Of a stretch of 64,000 nucleotides of DNA, positions 1 to 10,293 are shown piece by piece. The position numbers and the translations under genes are program-made. Within the stretch, counting starts at the first letter, position 1, and every line of letters begins with the position of its first letter. Where the stretch lies: assembly GCA_016710625.1 (NCBI GenBank), contig JADJVK010000017.1, forward strand, positions 49,620 to 113,619, given 5' to 3'. The DNA comes from Saprospiraceae bacterium. GTDB lineage: Bacteria; Bacteroidota; Bacteroidia; Chitinophagales; Saprospiraceae. Below the pieces are notes generated by a model. The model saw only the letters and a list, made by a program, of their open reading frames with translations, did not search any database and was not told the DNA's origin.

Positions 1-950
1 TAAATAATATCTTGGTTTTTATCAAGTATTATTATATATGGAATTTTACCAATATAATTATAAAATGTATTTAAAGCTATAAACGTATAATCATTTGTTT
101 TTCTTACAATTGACCACGATGAAATTATTGGATTAACATTATGGGGCAAATTTTTAGTAAAAATTATATTACCATTTTTATCTAATTTTGAAATATATAA
201 TTTATCATCTTCATTTGAAAAAATTATATGAATAGTTGAATCTTGTTCAACAAAAAAAGTTTAAAATTGCATTTATTTTACTATTAGATTTTGGTGAAAA
301 TAATTATTATTCCATATTAATTGACCATTATAATTAAATTTTGCAATTCCCTCTACATAATTTGAATCTTTTAGGACTATTACATCATTTGTTTGAAATT
401 TAATAAAATCAAAATAAAATAAACCATTATTGAAGCCATAAATCTGATTTATTTTTTCACCATTTTTGCCAATTGAAAATATTGTATCTGGATAAATATA
501 TGGGCATATATTAAATTGATTGTCATCGTAAATTATATTTTTTGATAATTTACATTTGTTATATTCTTTTAATAAACTAACTAAGCCATTATTATCAAGT
601 TTATATAACTGAGCTTTATCTTCAGTTTGTGAATATAATAATATTTGGTGTTCATTATCAATAAATCTATATTTTGTTGCAAAACCTTTATTATTAAATA
701 ATTTCTTTTTACTAATTTGATTACCTAAATTATCTAATTCAATTAAATAAATTATTGAATCGGTTGATGTGTATTCGTATGAAATTATTCCTATATTATT
801 ATTGAATTTGAATGATGTTAACATAAGTTTTTCATTTCCAAAATCCTTCACCCACCCCTGTCCATTCGAAACGGAAATGCCTATAAACCAAAGGCACAGA
901 ACTAATAAGATGCTTTTTGAAATGCTAGTGAATGAGCTATTATTTTTCAT
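1..950 (-). CDS. Secreted protein of unknown function, partial and frameshifted
   Basis: A signal peptide begins at the ATG at 948-950 (hydrophobic stretch SILLVLCLWFIGISVSNGQ, cleavage after GQ as is usual for T9SS organisms). The mature part is made of short beta-strand-like blocks of the kind 'LDNLGNQI', 'KLDNNGLV', 'SIGKNGEKI', 'KFNYNGQLIW', which suggests a propeller or similar repeated-strand fold. The first frame stops at 273-275. A second frame (FVEQDSTIHIIF... SKLDKNGNIIFTKNL) carries the same type of repeat to the left edge. Joining them needs one extra A in the AAAA run near 275 and one T fewer in the T7 run near 252-258. The C-terminus lies outside the window, so a T9SS tail cannot be checked. 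Function is not recognised. The reading as one gene is an inference from repeat similarity. Confidence 0.65.
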
Positions 951-988
951 ATTTTAGGTGTTTATTTACTTTTTAATTGAATTTGATT

Positions 989-996
989 CAAAGTTA
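989..996 (-). promoter_or_regulatory. Putative -7 element (TAACTTTG)
   Basis: On the minus strand TAACTTTG matches the Bacteroidota -7 consensus TAnnTTTG, 39 bases upstream of the ATG at 950. A TTTG lies 16 bases further upstream, a somewhat short spacing for a -33 element. The rest of 951-1179 is AT-rich with nothing else recognisable. Confidence 0.35.
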
Positions 997-1151
997 AGAT
1001 TGCCTATTGCGGCAAACAATAACAAATAAAAGCATTTGTCAATAAATAATTATTAATAAATTAATTTAAATAATTAAAATACAATAGCTTATATAATTTA
1101 TTTGTCAATAAAAAGCTTTTAATTATTTTATAATTTTTAGCAATAATTTTA

Positions 1152-1159
1152 TAAATTTG
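1152..1159 (+). promoter_or_regulatory. Putative -7 element (TAAATTTG)
   Basis: TAAATTTG matches TAnnTTTG and would place transcription start near 1166, about 40 bases before the preferred ATG at 1207. No clear -33 TTTG is visible. Confidence 0.3.
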
Positions 1160-1206
1160 TTATCAAATTTAATATAGAATTGAAATTTACAACAATAACA
1201 GCCAAA

Positions 1207-2598
1207 ATGATCAAAAATTCACAGTTAATTGGGCTTTTTGCCGCCCTCACCAAAGAGGAACTTCGGGAGTTATCCAAATGGCTCGATTCTCCTTTCCACA
1301 ACCAAAGAGCAGATGTGGTGCTACTTTTTCAGTATCTCAAGAAGCATTTGCACAATGAGCATAAATTACTGCCAAATATTATTTGGGAAAATATTGCCCC
1401 AAATGTGGCTTATGACAATAAATTGCTTCGATATACTATGTCTTTTTTGCTCCAACAACTTTTGGACTTTTTAGCTTATCGACAATGGGCTAGAGACCCT
1501 TTAGCACAAAATTTAGCATTGGTGAAGTCGCTTCGCCAACATAGAACCAACAAACATTTCTATAAATATTTTGAAAGTGCCAGTGAGCAATTGGAAAATC
1601 AAACCCTCCGAGATGCAGCTTATTACTACCATTCGTATCATTTGAATTACGAAAAATATGAATACGAAATAAGCCAAAATAGAAACACAGCACAAGAATT
1701 TACGAAGTTTTCAGGCCAGCTCACTTTGTATTTTGTCATCAGTTTATTGAAACAACGCTGTGCCGTATTTTCTCACAAAGCCATGTCGGCAGCAATTGAC
1801 GAATCGGATATTCCCGATGAAATGTTAGAGACTTTGTCGGCAAAATATATGCAAACTTCACCAGTAGTATTCTTGTATTTTTCGATATATAATTTGCTAA
1901 AAAGTTTCGACGAAAAAGTTTATGCCGATGTGAAGTCCAATTTGCCTTTGCAATTGAAATTTTTTCCAGCAAATGAGCAAAGAGATTTGATTTTATTGAC
2001 CATCAATTTTTGTATAAGATTGTGGAATAGTGGCAAACCACATTTTCTAAAAGAAGCTGTCGATTGGTACCAAATTGGGTTGGATTCAAAGGCTTTGTTC
2101 GAAAATGGGGTTTTGTCCAGATTTACCTTCAAAAATGTGATTGTAGCGGCGATAGTGATGCAAGATTTCATAAAAGCGGAGCATTTTGTGCAGATTTATA
2201 ACCAGTTTTTAGAAGATAAATATCGAGAAAGTACGGTGAATTACTGCCTTGCCCTCATTTATTTTCGGCAATCTGAATACACAAAAGCGATGAAACTATT
2301 ACAAAAAGCTGATTTTGATGACATTTTGCACAATTTGGATGCCCGAAGAATGCTCCTCAGAATCTATTATGATTTGGATGAAATGGATGCTTTACTTTCT
2401 CATATTGATAGTTTCAAAATTTTCCTGAAACGCCAAAAAAATATCGGTTATCATGGCGTTAACTACTTGAATTTGATCAATTACACCTCCAAAATCATCA
2501 AAACTAACGGAAACAAAAAAAGTTTAGAAAAAATTAAAACTGATATTATGAATGAGAAAAATGTAGCAGAAAAAGAGTGGCTACTCGAAATTTGTTAA
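1207..2598 (+). CDS. Conserved helical (TPR-like) protein of unknown function
   Basis: A soluble protein of 463 residues beginning MIKNSQLIGLFAALTKEELRELSKW. The ATG at 1207 is preferred; a TTG at 1180 in the same frame would add nine residues (KFTTITAK) that look non-coding. The sequence is almost entirely alpha-helical, without signal peptide or membrane segments. Its last 200 residues contain pairs of amphipathic helices (ALIYFRQSEYTKAMKLLQKA, RIYYDLDEMDALLSHIDSF) resembling degenerate TPR units. I recall similar hypothetical proteins from Saprospiria-type genomes, with an opening like 'LIGLLATLTKQEFRxLxxWL', but no function is known to me. It stands alone, divergent from the gene to its left and convergent with the MtfA-like gene to its right. 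No catalytic motif is visible. Confidence 0.75.
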   Translation: MIKNSQLIGLFAALTKEELRELSKWLDSPFHNQRADVVLLFQYLKKHLHNEHKLLPNIIWENIAPNVAYDNKLLRYTMSFLLQQLLDFLAYRQWARDPLAQNLALVKSLRQHRTNKHFYKYFESASEQLENQTLRDAAYYYHSYHLNYEKYEYEISQNRNTAQEFTKFSGQLTLYFVISLLKQRCAVFSHKAMSAAIDESDIPDEMLETLSAKYMQTSPVVFLYFSIYNLLKSFDEKVYADVKSNLPLQLKFFPANEQRDLILLTINFCIRLWNSGKPHFLKEAVDWYQIGLDSKALFENGVLSRFTFKNVIVAAIVMQDFIKAEHFVQIYNQFLEDKYRESTVNYCLALIYFRQSEYTKAMKLLQKADFDDILHNLDARRMLLRIYYDLDEMDALLSHIDSFKIFLKRQKNIGYHGVNYLNLINYTSKIIKTNGNKKSLEKIKTDIMNEKNVAEKEWLLEIC

Positions 2599-2661
2599 AA
2601 TTCAAAGTTGTTATTCATGAACAAAGTTCATAAAAGCTACAATTCTCATTTTTCTTCTAAA

Positions 2662-3492
2662 CTAATAAATCCCAAATAGGTGGTCAAAAGCATTAAAAAG
2701 TGTTGGATTGATTTTTTTGAATCTTTCACCAAAAACGAAATAATAGGTGGCTAATATTGCATCATGCTCTAAATAAGGAAGCCCAATGGTCGCTTCTATA
2801 TCGCTTAATTTGAAACCACTAATTTCAATACCTTTTTCTATATCTGCTTCATATACAATAGGATAGTGCTTTAAAGGATAGGTTTGTTTATATACCTTGT
2901 AATATTCGTACAATACAGGATTGAATAAACGAACTGGCTCAATGGTGCTCCTCAAAATCAACTCTGCATCGAACAAAAGGCAGCCATCTTCTTCATAAAT
3001 TTCACTGGCATGAAAGTGCTCTGAATATTGAGGGCTCGGAAACCTATGTTGATAAACAATTACTTTTTCGTATTTAGGGAATAAGAATTTGTCCAAATTG
3101 AGGGTTAGTAAAGTGGCTTGAGCACTCACACAGAATTTTATATCTTCAGGAATTTCTTCCTCAAATCCTCCCATTCCAGAAAAATCATTCCCAATCATAA
3201 ATAAATAAATCCTTTTTCTGTACAAAGCTTTTTTATAAGCAGGTAAAGCTTCATAAATTGTTGAGTTCGTATATAGCCTTTTGCGAAATTCCTCTGAAAG
3301 TTCAGGTGTGTTTCTTACATACATCCACCAATCAATTTGGGGACTAAGTATAAATGTCACGACGACCCCAATCACACAAGGAATAATATATATTGCATAA
3401 TTTTCATCAATCTTCCAGGTACAATATAAGAAATAAGCACCCAAAAACAGGAAAAAGGATAGTGCAATTCTTGAGGGTAATGACATATTCAT
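2662..3492 (-). CDS. Membrane-anchored MtfA/M90-like protein lacking the zinc-binding motif
   Basis: Two N-terminal membrane segments (residues about 8-25 and 32-50) are followed by a domain that lines up with MtfA (Mlc titration factor, peptidase family M90). The alignment covers the helix 'YRKRIYLFMIGNDFSGMGGFE', then 'DIKFCVSAQATLLTLNLD' (family: iAlqAclpiL.lgl), then the strand 'YEKVIVYQHRF' (family: vIVYPgeF). It ends with 'FGERFKKINPTLFNAFDHLFG', matching the family end 'FFenP..l....PeLY..L..fy'. In active MtfA the central helix carries HEFAH, where the two His bind zinc. Here the corresponding stretch at residues 193-200 reads VLYEYYKV, so both His positions are Tyr while Glu is kept. 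The protein is therefore probably not a metallopeptidase. Membrane anchoring also differs from soluble E. coli MtfA. The family assignment is by eye and is moderately certain. Confidence 0.6.
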   Translation of the reverse strand: MNMSLPSRIALSFFLFLGAYFLYCTWKIDENYAIYIIPCVIGVVVTFILSPQIDWWMYVRNTPELSEEFRKRLYTNSTIYEALPAYKKALYRKRIYLFMIGNDFSGMGGFEEEIPEDIKFCVSAQATLLTLNLDKFLFPKYEKVIVYQHRFPSPQYSEHFHASEIYEEDGCLLFDAELILRSTIEPVRLFNPVLYEYYKVYKQTYPLKHYPIVYEADIEKGIEISGFKLSDIEATIGLPYLEHDAILATYYFVFGERFKKINPTLFNAFDHLFGIY

Positions 3493-3611
3493 ATATAGAA
3501 GAATTGATCAAATTGAATAATCCGTTTATAAAAAACGAAAATTACGTCAGTTTTAATGTTATTAATGATAAAAATCACATTTTTTAACAATATTTTAAGA
3601 TATTCAATATT

Positions 3612-3639
3612 TTTGAAGCAGAATATTATCGTATATTTG
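3612..3639 (+). promoter_or_regulatory. Putative Bacteroidota promoter for the FN3 metalloprotease
   Basis: TTTG at 3612-3615 and TATATTTG at 3632-3639 resemble the -33/-7 pair, with a 16-base spacer that is shorter than usual. It lies in the 292-base gap 3493-3784, which otherwise holds only T-rich sequence. A second TATTTTTG lies at about 3684. Either would give a leader of about 95-140 bases before the ATG at 3785. Confidence 0.4.
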
Positions 3640-3784
3640 CCTGCCAAATCCAAAAATAATATCTTTAATTAAACAATTTTGGTTATTTTTGTATTGTAAT
3701 ATTACTTCTGAAACATATTTTTTTTTATTATTTCACAACTACCTTTTAATTTACTTTTTTTTTAAATTCATATTTAAATTATCT

Positions 3785-6700
3785 ATGAAACGTAAATTTT
3801 TTATACAAATTTTTAGTGTTGCTTTATTATTCATTAGTTCATTATCCCTATTCGGGCAAAATAGTGTCCGACCATTAGCAAAAAAGCTTTACGAAATCAA
3901 ACAGCATGCTAGATCAACTGGAAAATTTGATAAGTTATTCAATGAATCCACTCAGAATTCTAGATCAAAAGCTATCTCAGAAGTTGTTTCGAATGCTCAA
4001 TTATTAACTTTGAATAGCGATAATTTAGCTGAATTAATCAAAGGTAATAATGAAGTTCTTGAGCTAACCATACCATTTAATGGGAGACCAGTTACAGTTG
4101 AAATGTTTCAAAAATCTGTTTTTAGTGATGGGTTTACTTACCAAACTAGTTCTACATTTGATAAAAAATTTACAATTAGTGGCTCTAAATTTTATAGAGG
4201 AATAGTAAAAGGCAATGAAAATGCAATCGTTGCAATGAGCTTTTTTCAATAATGATGTGATGGGAATGATATCAAGTAATGATGGAAATTATGTATTAGG
4301 TAAATTGGAATATGAAGGAAATAAATCTGAATATATATTTTATAATGATAATGAGTTAATTGTAAAAAATGGTACTGAATGTCATTTTGATGATTTAATT
4401 GAAAATCAGAAAAAAATGAACGATGTAATTGAGAATTCTAATAATAGAGTAGATAATTGTGTTGATTTATACTTGGAATGTGATTTTGCATTATATAAGA
4501 ATAAAGGAAATAGTGTAGCAAATACAGTAAACTGGATTGCTGGTGCTTTTAATAATGTAAGTACTTTATTTGATAATGAGCAAGTTTCTACTGCACTACA
4601 AGATGTTTTTGTTTGGACAACTCAAGATCCTTTTTCAACAACTAATTCTAGTACTGCATTATCACAATTTAGGTCACTTCGTACAACTTTTAATGGAGAT
4701 TTAGCTCAATTATGTTCTTTAGCTGGAGGAAGTTTAGGAGGAATAGCATACTTAAGTGGACTTTGTAATTCGCTTAAATATTCTTTTGCTGGTATTAATT
4801 CATCTTATAATACAGTTCCAACATATTCTTGGACAATAATGGTGATGACTCATGAAATTGGACATAATATGAGTTCAAACCATACTCATTGGTGTGGTTG
4901 GCCTGGAGGTGCTATTGACAATTGTTATGCTACAGAGGGTGGTTGTTCACCTGGACCAGCTCCAACAAATGGTGGTACAATTATGAGTTATTGCCATTTG
5001 ACTTCATATGGAATTAACTTAGCTAATGGATTTGGTCCATTGCCAGGTAATAAAATTAGAAATTATGTTGCAGCATCATCTTGTTTAGGTTCTTGTACTG
5101 GTGGTGGTGGAAATGTGGATCCTTGCGACCCACCTACAAATATAAAAGCAACAAATATTACTACTGTTTCAGCTTTAATTTCATGGGATGCTCCATCTGG
5201 ATCTAATGTTACAAGTTACACATTACAATATAAATTAAGTACATCTTCTACTTGGAATACTATTACAGGTATAACAAATACGAGTTATACAATTGTAGGT
5301 TTGAGTCCTCTTCAAACTTATAATTATAGAATTTTGACAATTTGTCCAAACCAAATGTCTTCTTATTCTGCAACATTAAGTTTTACTACTTTAGGTAATT
5401 GTGGTGTACCATTGATTTCATCTGCAATTGCTTTAAATTCTACTTCTGAATATTTGCAATGGGAAGAAATTTATGGTATTACTAATTATGTTTTACAATA
5501 TAGAAAATATAATAGCTCTACTTGGACTGAAATTGGACCATTGACTCAACCAGAATATACTTTAACTAATTTAATTCCAAATACTGATTATATTTATAGA
5601 ATAAAGACTATATGTTCAAATGCAAACCCTGGGATATCTTCTAATTTTTACTTTACCACTCCTGATGGTTGTGCTCAAGCAGATAGTTTAACTATATCAG
5701 CAATAACTTCTAATTCAGCATTGGCAACTTGGACTCTAAATTCAAACTTATATAAATTTTTATTTCAATATAAACAATCAACTTCCTCAAATTGGACTTC
5801 TGTCATAGTTTTAACATTAAATTATTCAATGACTAATCTTTTATCTAGTACTGAATACGATACTAGAGTTCAAAGAATTTGTGGTTTGGATTCTTCAATT
5901 TTTACTCCAATTGTTAAGTTTAAAACAAGCAATATTAATGGTTGCGGTACTCCAAATTCAGTCATTGTAAATAATATAACAGGAAATGAAGCTACAGTAT
6001 CTTGGGCAGGGGTATCCAATGCAAATTCATACGAAGTTCATTATAAGAAAAATACTGAGACAAATTGGACAATTGTTACTTCTAACTCAACAAGTGTTTC
6101 TTTGACTAATTTATCTGGAAATACCTTGTATAATGTAAAAGTAAGAGCAGTTTGTGCCTCTGGAAATTCAGACTTTAGTTATCAAGTTGATTTTACAACT
6201 TTAAATAACTTACCTTGCTCTATTCCAACCAATTTGACAGCAACAAATATTACTGCAAATTCTGCAATAGTGAATTGGGGCGTAGTTCCTGGGGCATTGT
6301 CTTACAAATTACAATATAGACCAGAAACTTCTTCTAATTGGACAACAGTTTCAAATATAACTACAAATTCACAACAGTTGAACTCATTGGTTGGCGGTAT
6401 GACATATTACTACAAAGTGAGATCTATCTGTTTGAATGATAGTTCTGATTATTCTAGCGAAGCAGTATTTACAACCAATGGTAGTGTTGTTTGCGGAACA
6501 CCAAGCAATTTATCAGCAACCAATATTACAACCACTACTGCTCAATTGAATTGGACAGGTAATGCACCATCTTACAAAATTCAGTACAGAAAAACTGGTA
6601 CTGTTATTTGGACTTACGTTACGACTAATACTTTGAATATAACAATAAATAATCTGACACCAGCAACTGAATACGATTACAGAGTTCAAGCAATTTGTGT

Positions 6701-8111
6701 TTTTGGTGCATCAAATTATAGTAATGTTTCGAAGTTTACTACTTTAAATGATGATAATGCACCATGTGATAAGCCAACGAATCTTTCAGCATCTAATATT
6801 ACAAATTCAAGTGCTAAAATAAATTGGAATGCAGTTACAGGAGCTAGTTCATATAAAATTAGTTATGTTGGAATAAATAATGATACACAGTTAAAGTCTT
6901 CTACATCAACTACAAATAGTGTGAGTTTATCCAATTTAGTTGTAGCAACTAATTATAAATTATGGATAAATACACTTTGTGGAAGTAAATTAAGTGCAAC
7001 TTCAGATACTTTATATTTCAGCACATTAAATCCATGTGGACCAGTTACAGGTTTGAAAAATGATATTATTTCTTCAACAAAAGCGAAATTGACTTGGGAT
7101 TCTATTTCAGGTTCACCTGTAAAAGAATGGACAGTTAGATATAAATTAAAAGGAGATTCTGTTTGGACATCGGCTAGTCCAGTAAAAGTTAATTCTATTT
7201 TATTAACTGGTTTGAAAGCAGATAGCACATATAATTGGCAACTAAGATCAGATTGTAACGAAGGAAGCTCAATTTATAAAGATACGGTTTCGTTCAAATT
7301 GAATCCTCCTTGTGATGAACCAAAAGATTTGAAAGCAGAAAATATTAATTCAACTAGTGCATTATTAACATGGACGGGTGGGTCATCCAATATTTTACTA
7401 CTATATAAGAGAAGTACAGATTTAAATTGGACAAGTATTAATACAAGTGGAAATAGCTATCAATTAAGTGGTTTGTCACAAGGTGTTAGTTATAATGCAA
7501 GAGTTCAATCAATTTGTGTGATAGATTCAACAAATTTTGCTGGACCAATTACGTTTACCACCACTTCTGATTCAGATTGTTTGCCACCAACGACTGTTAC
7601 AGTAAGCAAAATTGGTACTTCTACTGCATTTGTTAGTTGGACTAAAATGCCAAAATCTTCTTTCTATAATATTCAATATAGAAAAGTTGGAAATACAAAT
7701 TGGTTAACAAATCTTGCATTTTCAAATAGCTATACTTTATCTGGTCTTTCTCAAAGTACAGAGTACGAAGTAAGGGTAAATTCAGTTTGTGCTGGAAATA
7801 AAACTTCAGTATATTCAGGTATTGTGAACTTTACCACATTGGCAAGTACTTTTGTAAATACAAGTGCTTCATGGTCTATTTTACCAAATCCAACAACTGG
7901 AATTGCTATTGTTGAATTGTTGAATGCTCCTGATGTAAGTAATGCAATTATTGATGTAGTAGATTTAGATGGCAGATTAATTAGTCATAATAAATTGCTA
8001 AATGATCAAAGATCTATAACATTAGATTTGTCAAGTTTGACTTCAGGAATGTATTTGATAAGAACTATTTACAATGAAAAAGTTGAGACTTATAAATTGA
8101 TAAAAGAGTAA
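3785..8111 (+). CDS. Secreted reprolysin-like zinc metalloprotease with ten FN3 repeats and T9SS sorting domain (frameshifted)
   Basis: About 1,441 residues once one base is removed from the T6 run just before 4247. As written, the frame stops at 4250-4252 after 'AMSFFQ'; deleting one T gives 'AMSFFNNDVMGMISS', continuous with the downstream frame. The start is the ATG at 3785, which gives signal peptide MKRKFFIQIFSVALLFISSLSLFGQ. The order is propeptide-like region, then an M12B/reprolysin-type catalytic domain with zinc motif HEIGHNMSSNH (first His near residue 356, nucleotide 4851) and the 'GTIMSYCH' Met-turn. Ten FN3 domains of about 90 residues follow, then a type A T9SS tail (SWSILPNPTTG... 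LTSGMYLIRTI... YKLIKE). Established family knowledge predicts export by T9SS and attachment to or release from the cell surface. The target substrate cannot be read from sequence. The protein is followed by a strong terminator. Confidence 0.88.
5118..7845 (+). repeat. Ten tandem fibronectin type III domains
   Basis: Ten units of about 90 residues each start with a Cys (CDPPTN, CGVPLI, CAQADS, CGTPNS, CSIPTN, CGTPSN, CDKPTN, CGPVTG, CDEPKD, CLPPTT). Each also carries a second Cys near strand F, as in 'YRILTIC', 'RVQRIC', 'KVRAVC' and 'RVNSVC'. This looks like one disulfide per domain. Other repeated landmarks are 'NITxxSAxxxW', 'YxLQYR' and the closing 'FTT'. Confidence 0.85.
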
Positions 8112-8130
8112 ATTTTATTCAATATTTAAA

Positions 8131-8163
8131 AAGCCGCTTTCATTAATTTGGAAGCGGCTTTTT
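8131..8163 (+). terminator. Intrinsic terminator after the FN3 metalloprotease
   Basis: AAGCCGCTT at 8131-8139 pairs perfectly with AAGCGGCTT at 8152-8160 around a 12-base loop, followed by TTTT. Confidence 0.85.
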
Positions 8164-8268
8164 TAGTTTTTTGTCCTTTTTTTTAAATTTTCATCCCCAA
8201 AATGAAATAATATTTATATTTAATCTAAATAAAGTTTGTTTTTCAAAACAAAATTCATACTAAATGGT

Positions 8269-8276
8269 TATTTTTG
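8269..8276 (+). promoter_or_regulatory. Putative -7 element upstream of iscS
   Basis: TATTTTTG fits TAnnTTTG, 30 bases before the iscS ATG at 8306. This argues against the upstream in-frame ATG at 8264, which would lie within or before the promoter. Confidence 0.4.
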
Positions 8277-8305
8277 CAGTGCAATTTAGAAGCAATATAA
8301 ATAAA

Positions 8306-9496
8306 ATGAGCAAAAAGTTAATCTATCTTGATAATAACTCCACTACGCCTTGCGACCCAAGAGTAGTAGAGACGATGATACCTTATTTCTTCGAAAAATT
8401 TGGCAATGCAGCTAGTCGAAGCCACCAATATACGCACGAGAACAAGTTGCAGAATTGATCAAAGCCGACTCGAAAAGAAATTATTTTCACTTCTGGGGCA
8501 ACTGAGTCGAATAATTTGGCTTTGAAAGGGGTATTTGATATGTATGCTTCGAAAGGAAATCATATTATCACCGCTACAACAGAACATAAGGCTATTTTAG
8601 ATACCTGCAAACATCTGGAGAAGTAGGGTGCTGAAGTTACTTATTTGAAAGTAAACAATGAAGGATTAGTTGACTTAGTGGAATTGGAAAATTCAATTAA
8701 ACCATCGACTATTTTAGTCTCAATAATGTGGGCAAATAATGAAACTGGAGTAATTCAAGATATGGCTTCTATTGGTGCGATTTGTGCTAAAAAAGGAGTG
8801 CTTTTCCATAGCGATGCAACTCAAGCAGTTGGAAAAATAAAAACACATCCTAGAGAATTAGGTGTTCATTTAATGTCATTTTCAGCACATAAAATGTATG
8901 GTCCTAAAGGGGTAGGTGCTTTATATGTAAGTAGAAAGAATCCTAGAGTGAAAGTTACTGCCCAAATGGATGGTGGCGGACACGAAAGAGGGATGCGATC
9001 TGGTACCTTAAATGTAGCAGGTATTGTTGGTTTCGGGAAAGCGGCTGAAATTGCCAGGCTAGAAATGGCGCAAGATGCTGCAAGAATTTCTGTATTACGA
9101 GATCAATTGCAAGCTGGCTTATGTGAAATGGAAGAAACTTATGTAAATGGCAATCAGGCAAGTAGAATGCCTCATGTCACCAACATTTCTTTCAAACATG
9201 TGGAAGGTGAAGGTCTTATGATGACTTTCAATCAAAATATTGCTGTATCATCAGGTTCTGCATGTACGTCTGCTTCATTGGAACCATCTTATGTTCTAGT
9301 GGCGTTAGGACTGGGAGATGATTTGGCACATTCCAGCATACGATTTAGCTTGGGAAGATTTACAACTGATAAAGAAGTGGAGGATACAATTGCTCTAGTT
9401 TCGAAAGGAGTGAATCACATGAGAGATTTAAGCCCAATTTGGGAAATGTATAAAGAAGGAATTGATTTGACTACTGTTGTTTGGTCAGAACATTAA
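8306..9496 (+). pseudogene. iscS: Cysteine desulfurase IscS/NifS, disrupted
   Basis: This PLP enzyme takes sulfur from cysteine for Fe-S cluster assembly. Recognisable parts are the N-terminus 'KLIYLDNNSTTPCDPRV', 'EIIFTSGATESNNLAL', the PLP lysine region 'SFSAHKMYGPKGVGALY' and the catalytic-Cys loop 'SSGSACTSASLEPSYVL'. There are three lesions. First, between 'RSHQ' (about 8427) and 'YAREQVAELI' (8431) some nine expected residues are missing, shifting the frame. Second, an extra A in the AAAA run at 8473-8476 restores it. Third, an in-frame TAG stands at 8624-8626 within 'LEK-stop-GAEVTYL', where family members have Gln or Glu. The downstream iscU and iscA look functional and the gene is normally essential, so assembly error is at least as likely as true decay. 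The calling of one gene is certain; its real status is not. Confidence 0.85.
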
Positions 9497-9542
9497 TCCT
9501 TAATCATTGATAATCTTTTAATCATAGAAAAATAGTTGTAGT

Positions 9543-9947
9543 ATGGCATATTCAGAAAAAGTCTTAGATCATTTTCAACATCCAAAAAATGTAGGAACTC
9601 TAGACAAATCTAAAAAGAATGTTGGCACAGGGTTAGTGGGTGCACCAGAATGTGGCGACGTAATGCGTTTGCAAATTGAAGTAGATGAGGCATCTAATAC
9701 CATAGTGGACGCCAAGTTCAAAACCTTTGGTTGTGGCTCAGCGATCGCTTCTTCTTCTTTGGCTACTGAATGGTTGAAAGGAAAAAACTTAGACCAAGCC
9801 TTAGCTATTGATAATATGGATATTGTCGAAGAATTAGCATTGCCTCCAGTGAAAATTCACTGCTCTGTTTTGGCAGAAGATGCGATCAAAGCTGCAATAA
9901 AGGATTATCAAACCAAGAATGGCTTATTAGCAGAAGCTACTGCTTAA
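9543..9947 (+). CDS. iscU: Fe-S cluster scaffold protein IscU
   Basis: At 134 residues it has the usual IscU length. The three cluster-binding cysteines are present: 'GAPECGDVM', 'FGCGSAIASSS' and 'KIHCSVLAEDAI'. The N-terminus 'AYSEKVLDHFQHPKNVG' is typical. IscU receives sulfur from IscS and assembles [2Fe-2S] clusters in the cytoplasm. It starts 46 bases after the iscS stop and is followed 17 bases later by iscA, so the three are likely one transcript. The chaperone-recognition motif, LPPVK in the family, is present here as 'ALPPVKIHC'. The reading frame is intact. Confidence 0.95.
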   Translation: MAYSEKVLDHFQHPKNVGTLDKSKKNVGTGLVGAPECGDVMRLQIEVDEASNTIVDAKFKTFGCGSAIASSSLATEWLKGKNLDQALAIDNMDIVEELALPPVKIHCSVLAEDAIKAAIKDYQTKNGLLAEATA

Positions 9948-9964
9948 ACTTTAATGCCAAAGGA

Positions 9965-10293
9965 ATGATAAAAGTTGCTGAATCGGCTAAAGAAAAAATC
10001 ACTGAAATTCGCACTTCGGGGAAAACTTCACTGAAGACTATTTTGTGCGCGTAAGCGTCGTTAGCGGTGGTTGTTCGGGTCTTTCGTATAAGATGGACTT
10101 TGATAATGAATCTAGGCCAAATGATCAGGTCTTTGTGGACAATGACGTAAAGGTGGTCACTGATTTGAAGAGTTTTCTTTACTTGTTCAATACCATTTTG
10201 GAATTCTCCGGAGGACTTGATGGAAAGGGCTTTGTTTTCAACAATCCCAATGCTAGCAGAACCTGTGGCTGCGGGGAGAGTTTTGCAGTTTAG
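9965..10293 (+). CDS. iscA: A-type Fe-S carrier IscA/HesB (frameshifted)
   Basis: The ATG at 9965 opens 'MIKVAESAKEKITEIRTSG'. As written the frame ends at a TAA near 10052. Adding one base in the GGGGAAAA run near 10020 joins it to 'NFTEDYFVRVSVVSGGCSG', giving a normal length of about 109 residues. The three conserved Cys of A-type carriers are present: 'GGCSG' and the C-terminal 'TCGCGESF'. The protein passes Fe-S clusters from the scaffold to apo-enzymes. It is last in the isc cluster, and its stop codon overlaps by three bases the stop codon of the convergent ABC exporter. Confidence 0.9.

Noticed and set aside
2617..2631. ATGAAC/GTTCAT hairpin after the 1207-2598 gene
   Set aside because: The stem is only six bases with no T-run, so it is not called a terminator.
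4064..4249. Antisense reading frame inside the FN3 metalloprotease gene
   Set aside because: It is a shadow of the real gene, with no start signal and no recognisable protein.
5118..7845. Regular repeats first considered as a possible CRISPR-like or satellite array
   Set aside because: The period is about 270 bases, the repeats are coding and diverged, and they translate to FN3 domains.
8264..8305. Longer N-terminus for iscS
   Set aside because: It would start at or before the promoter element and adds residues not found in the family.
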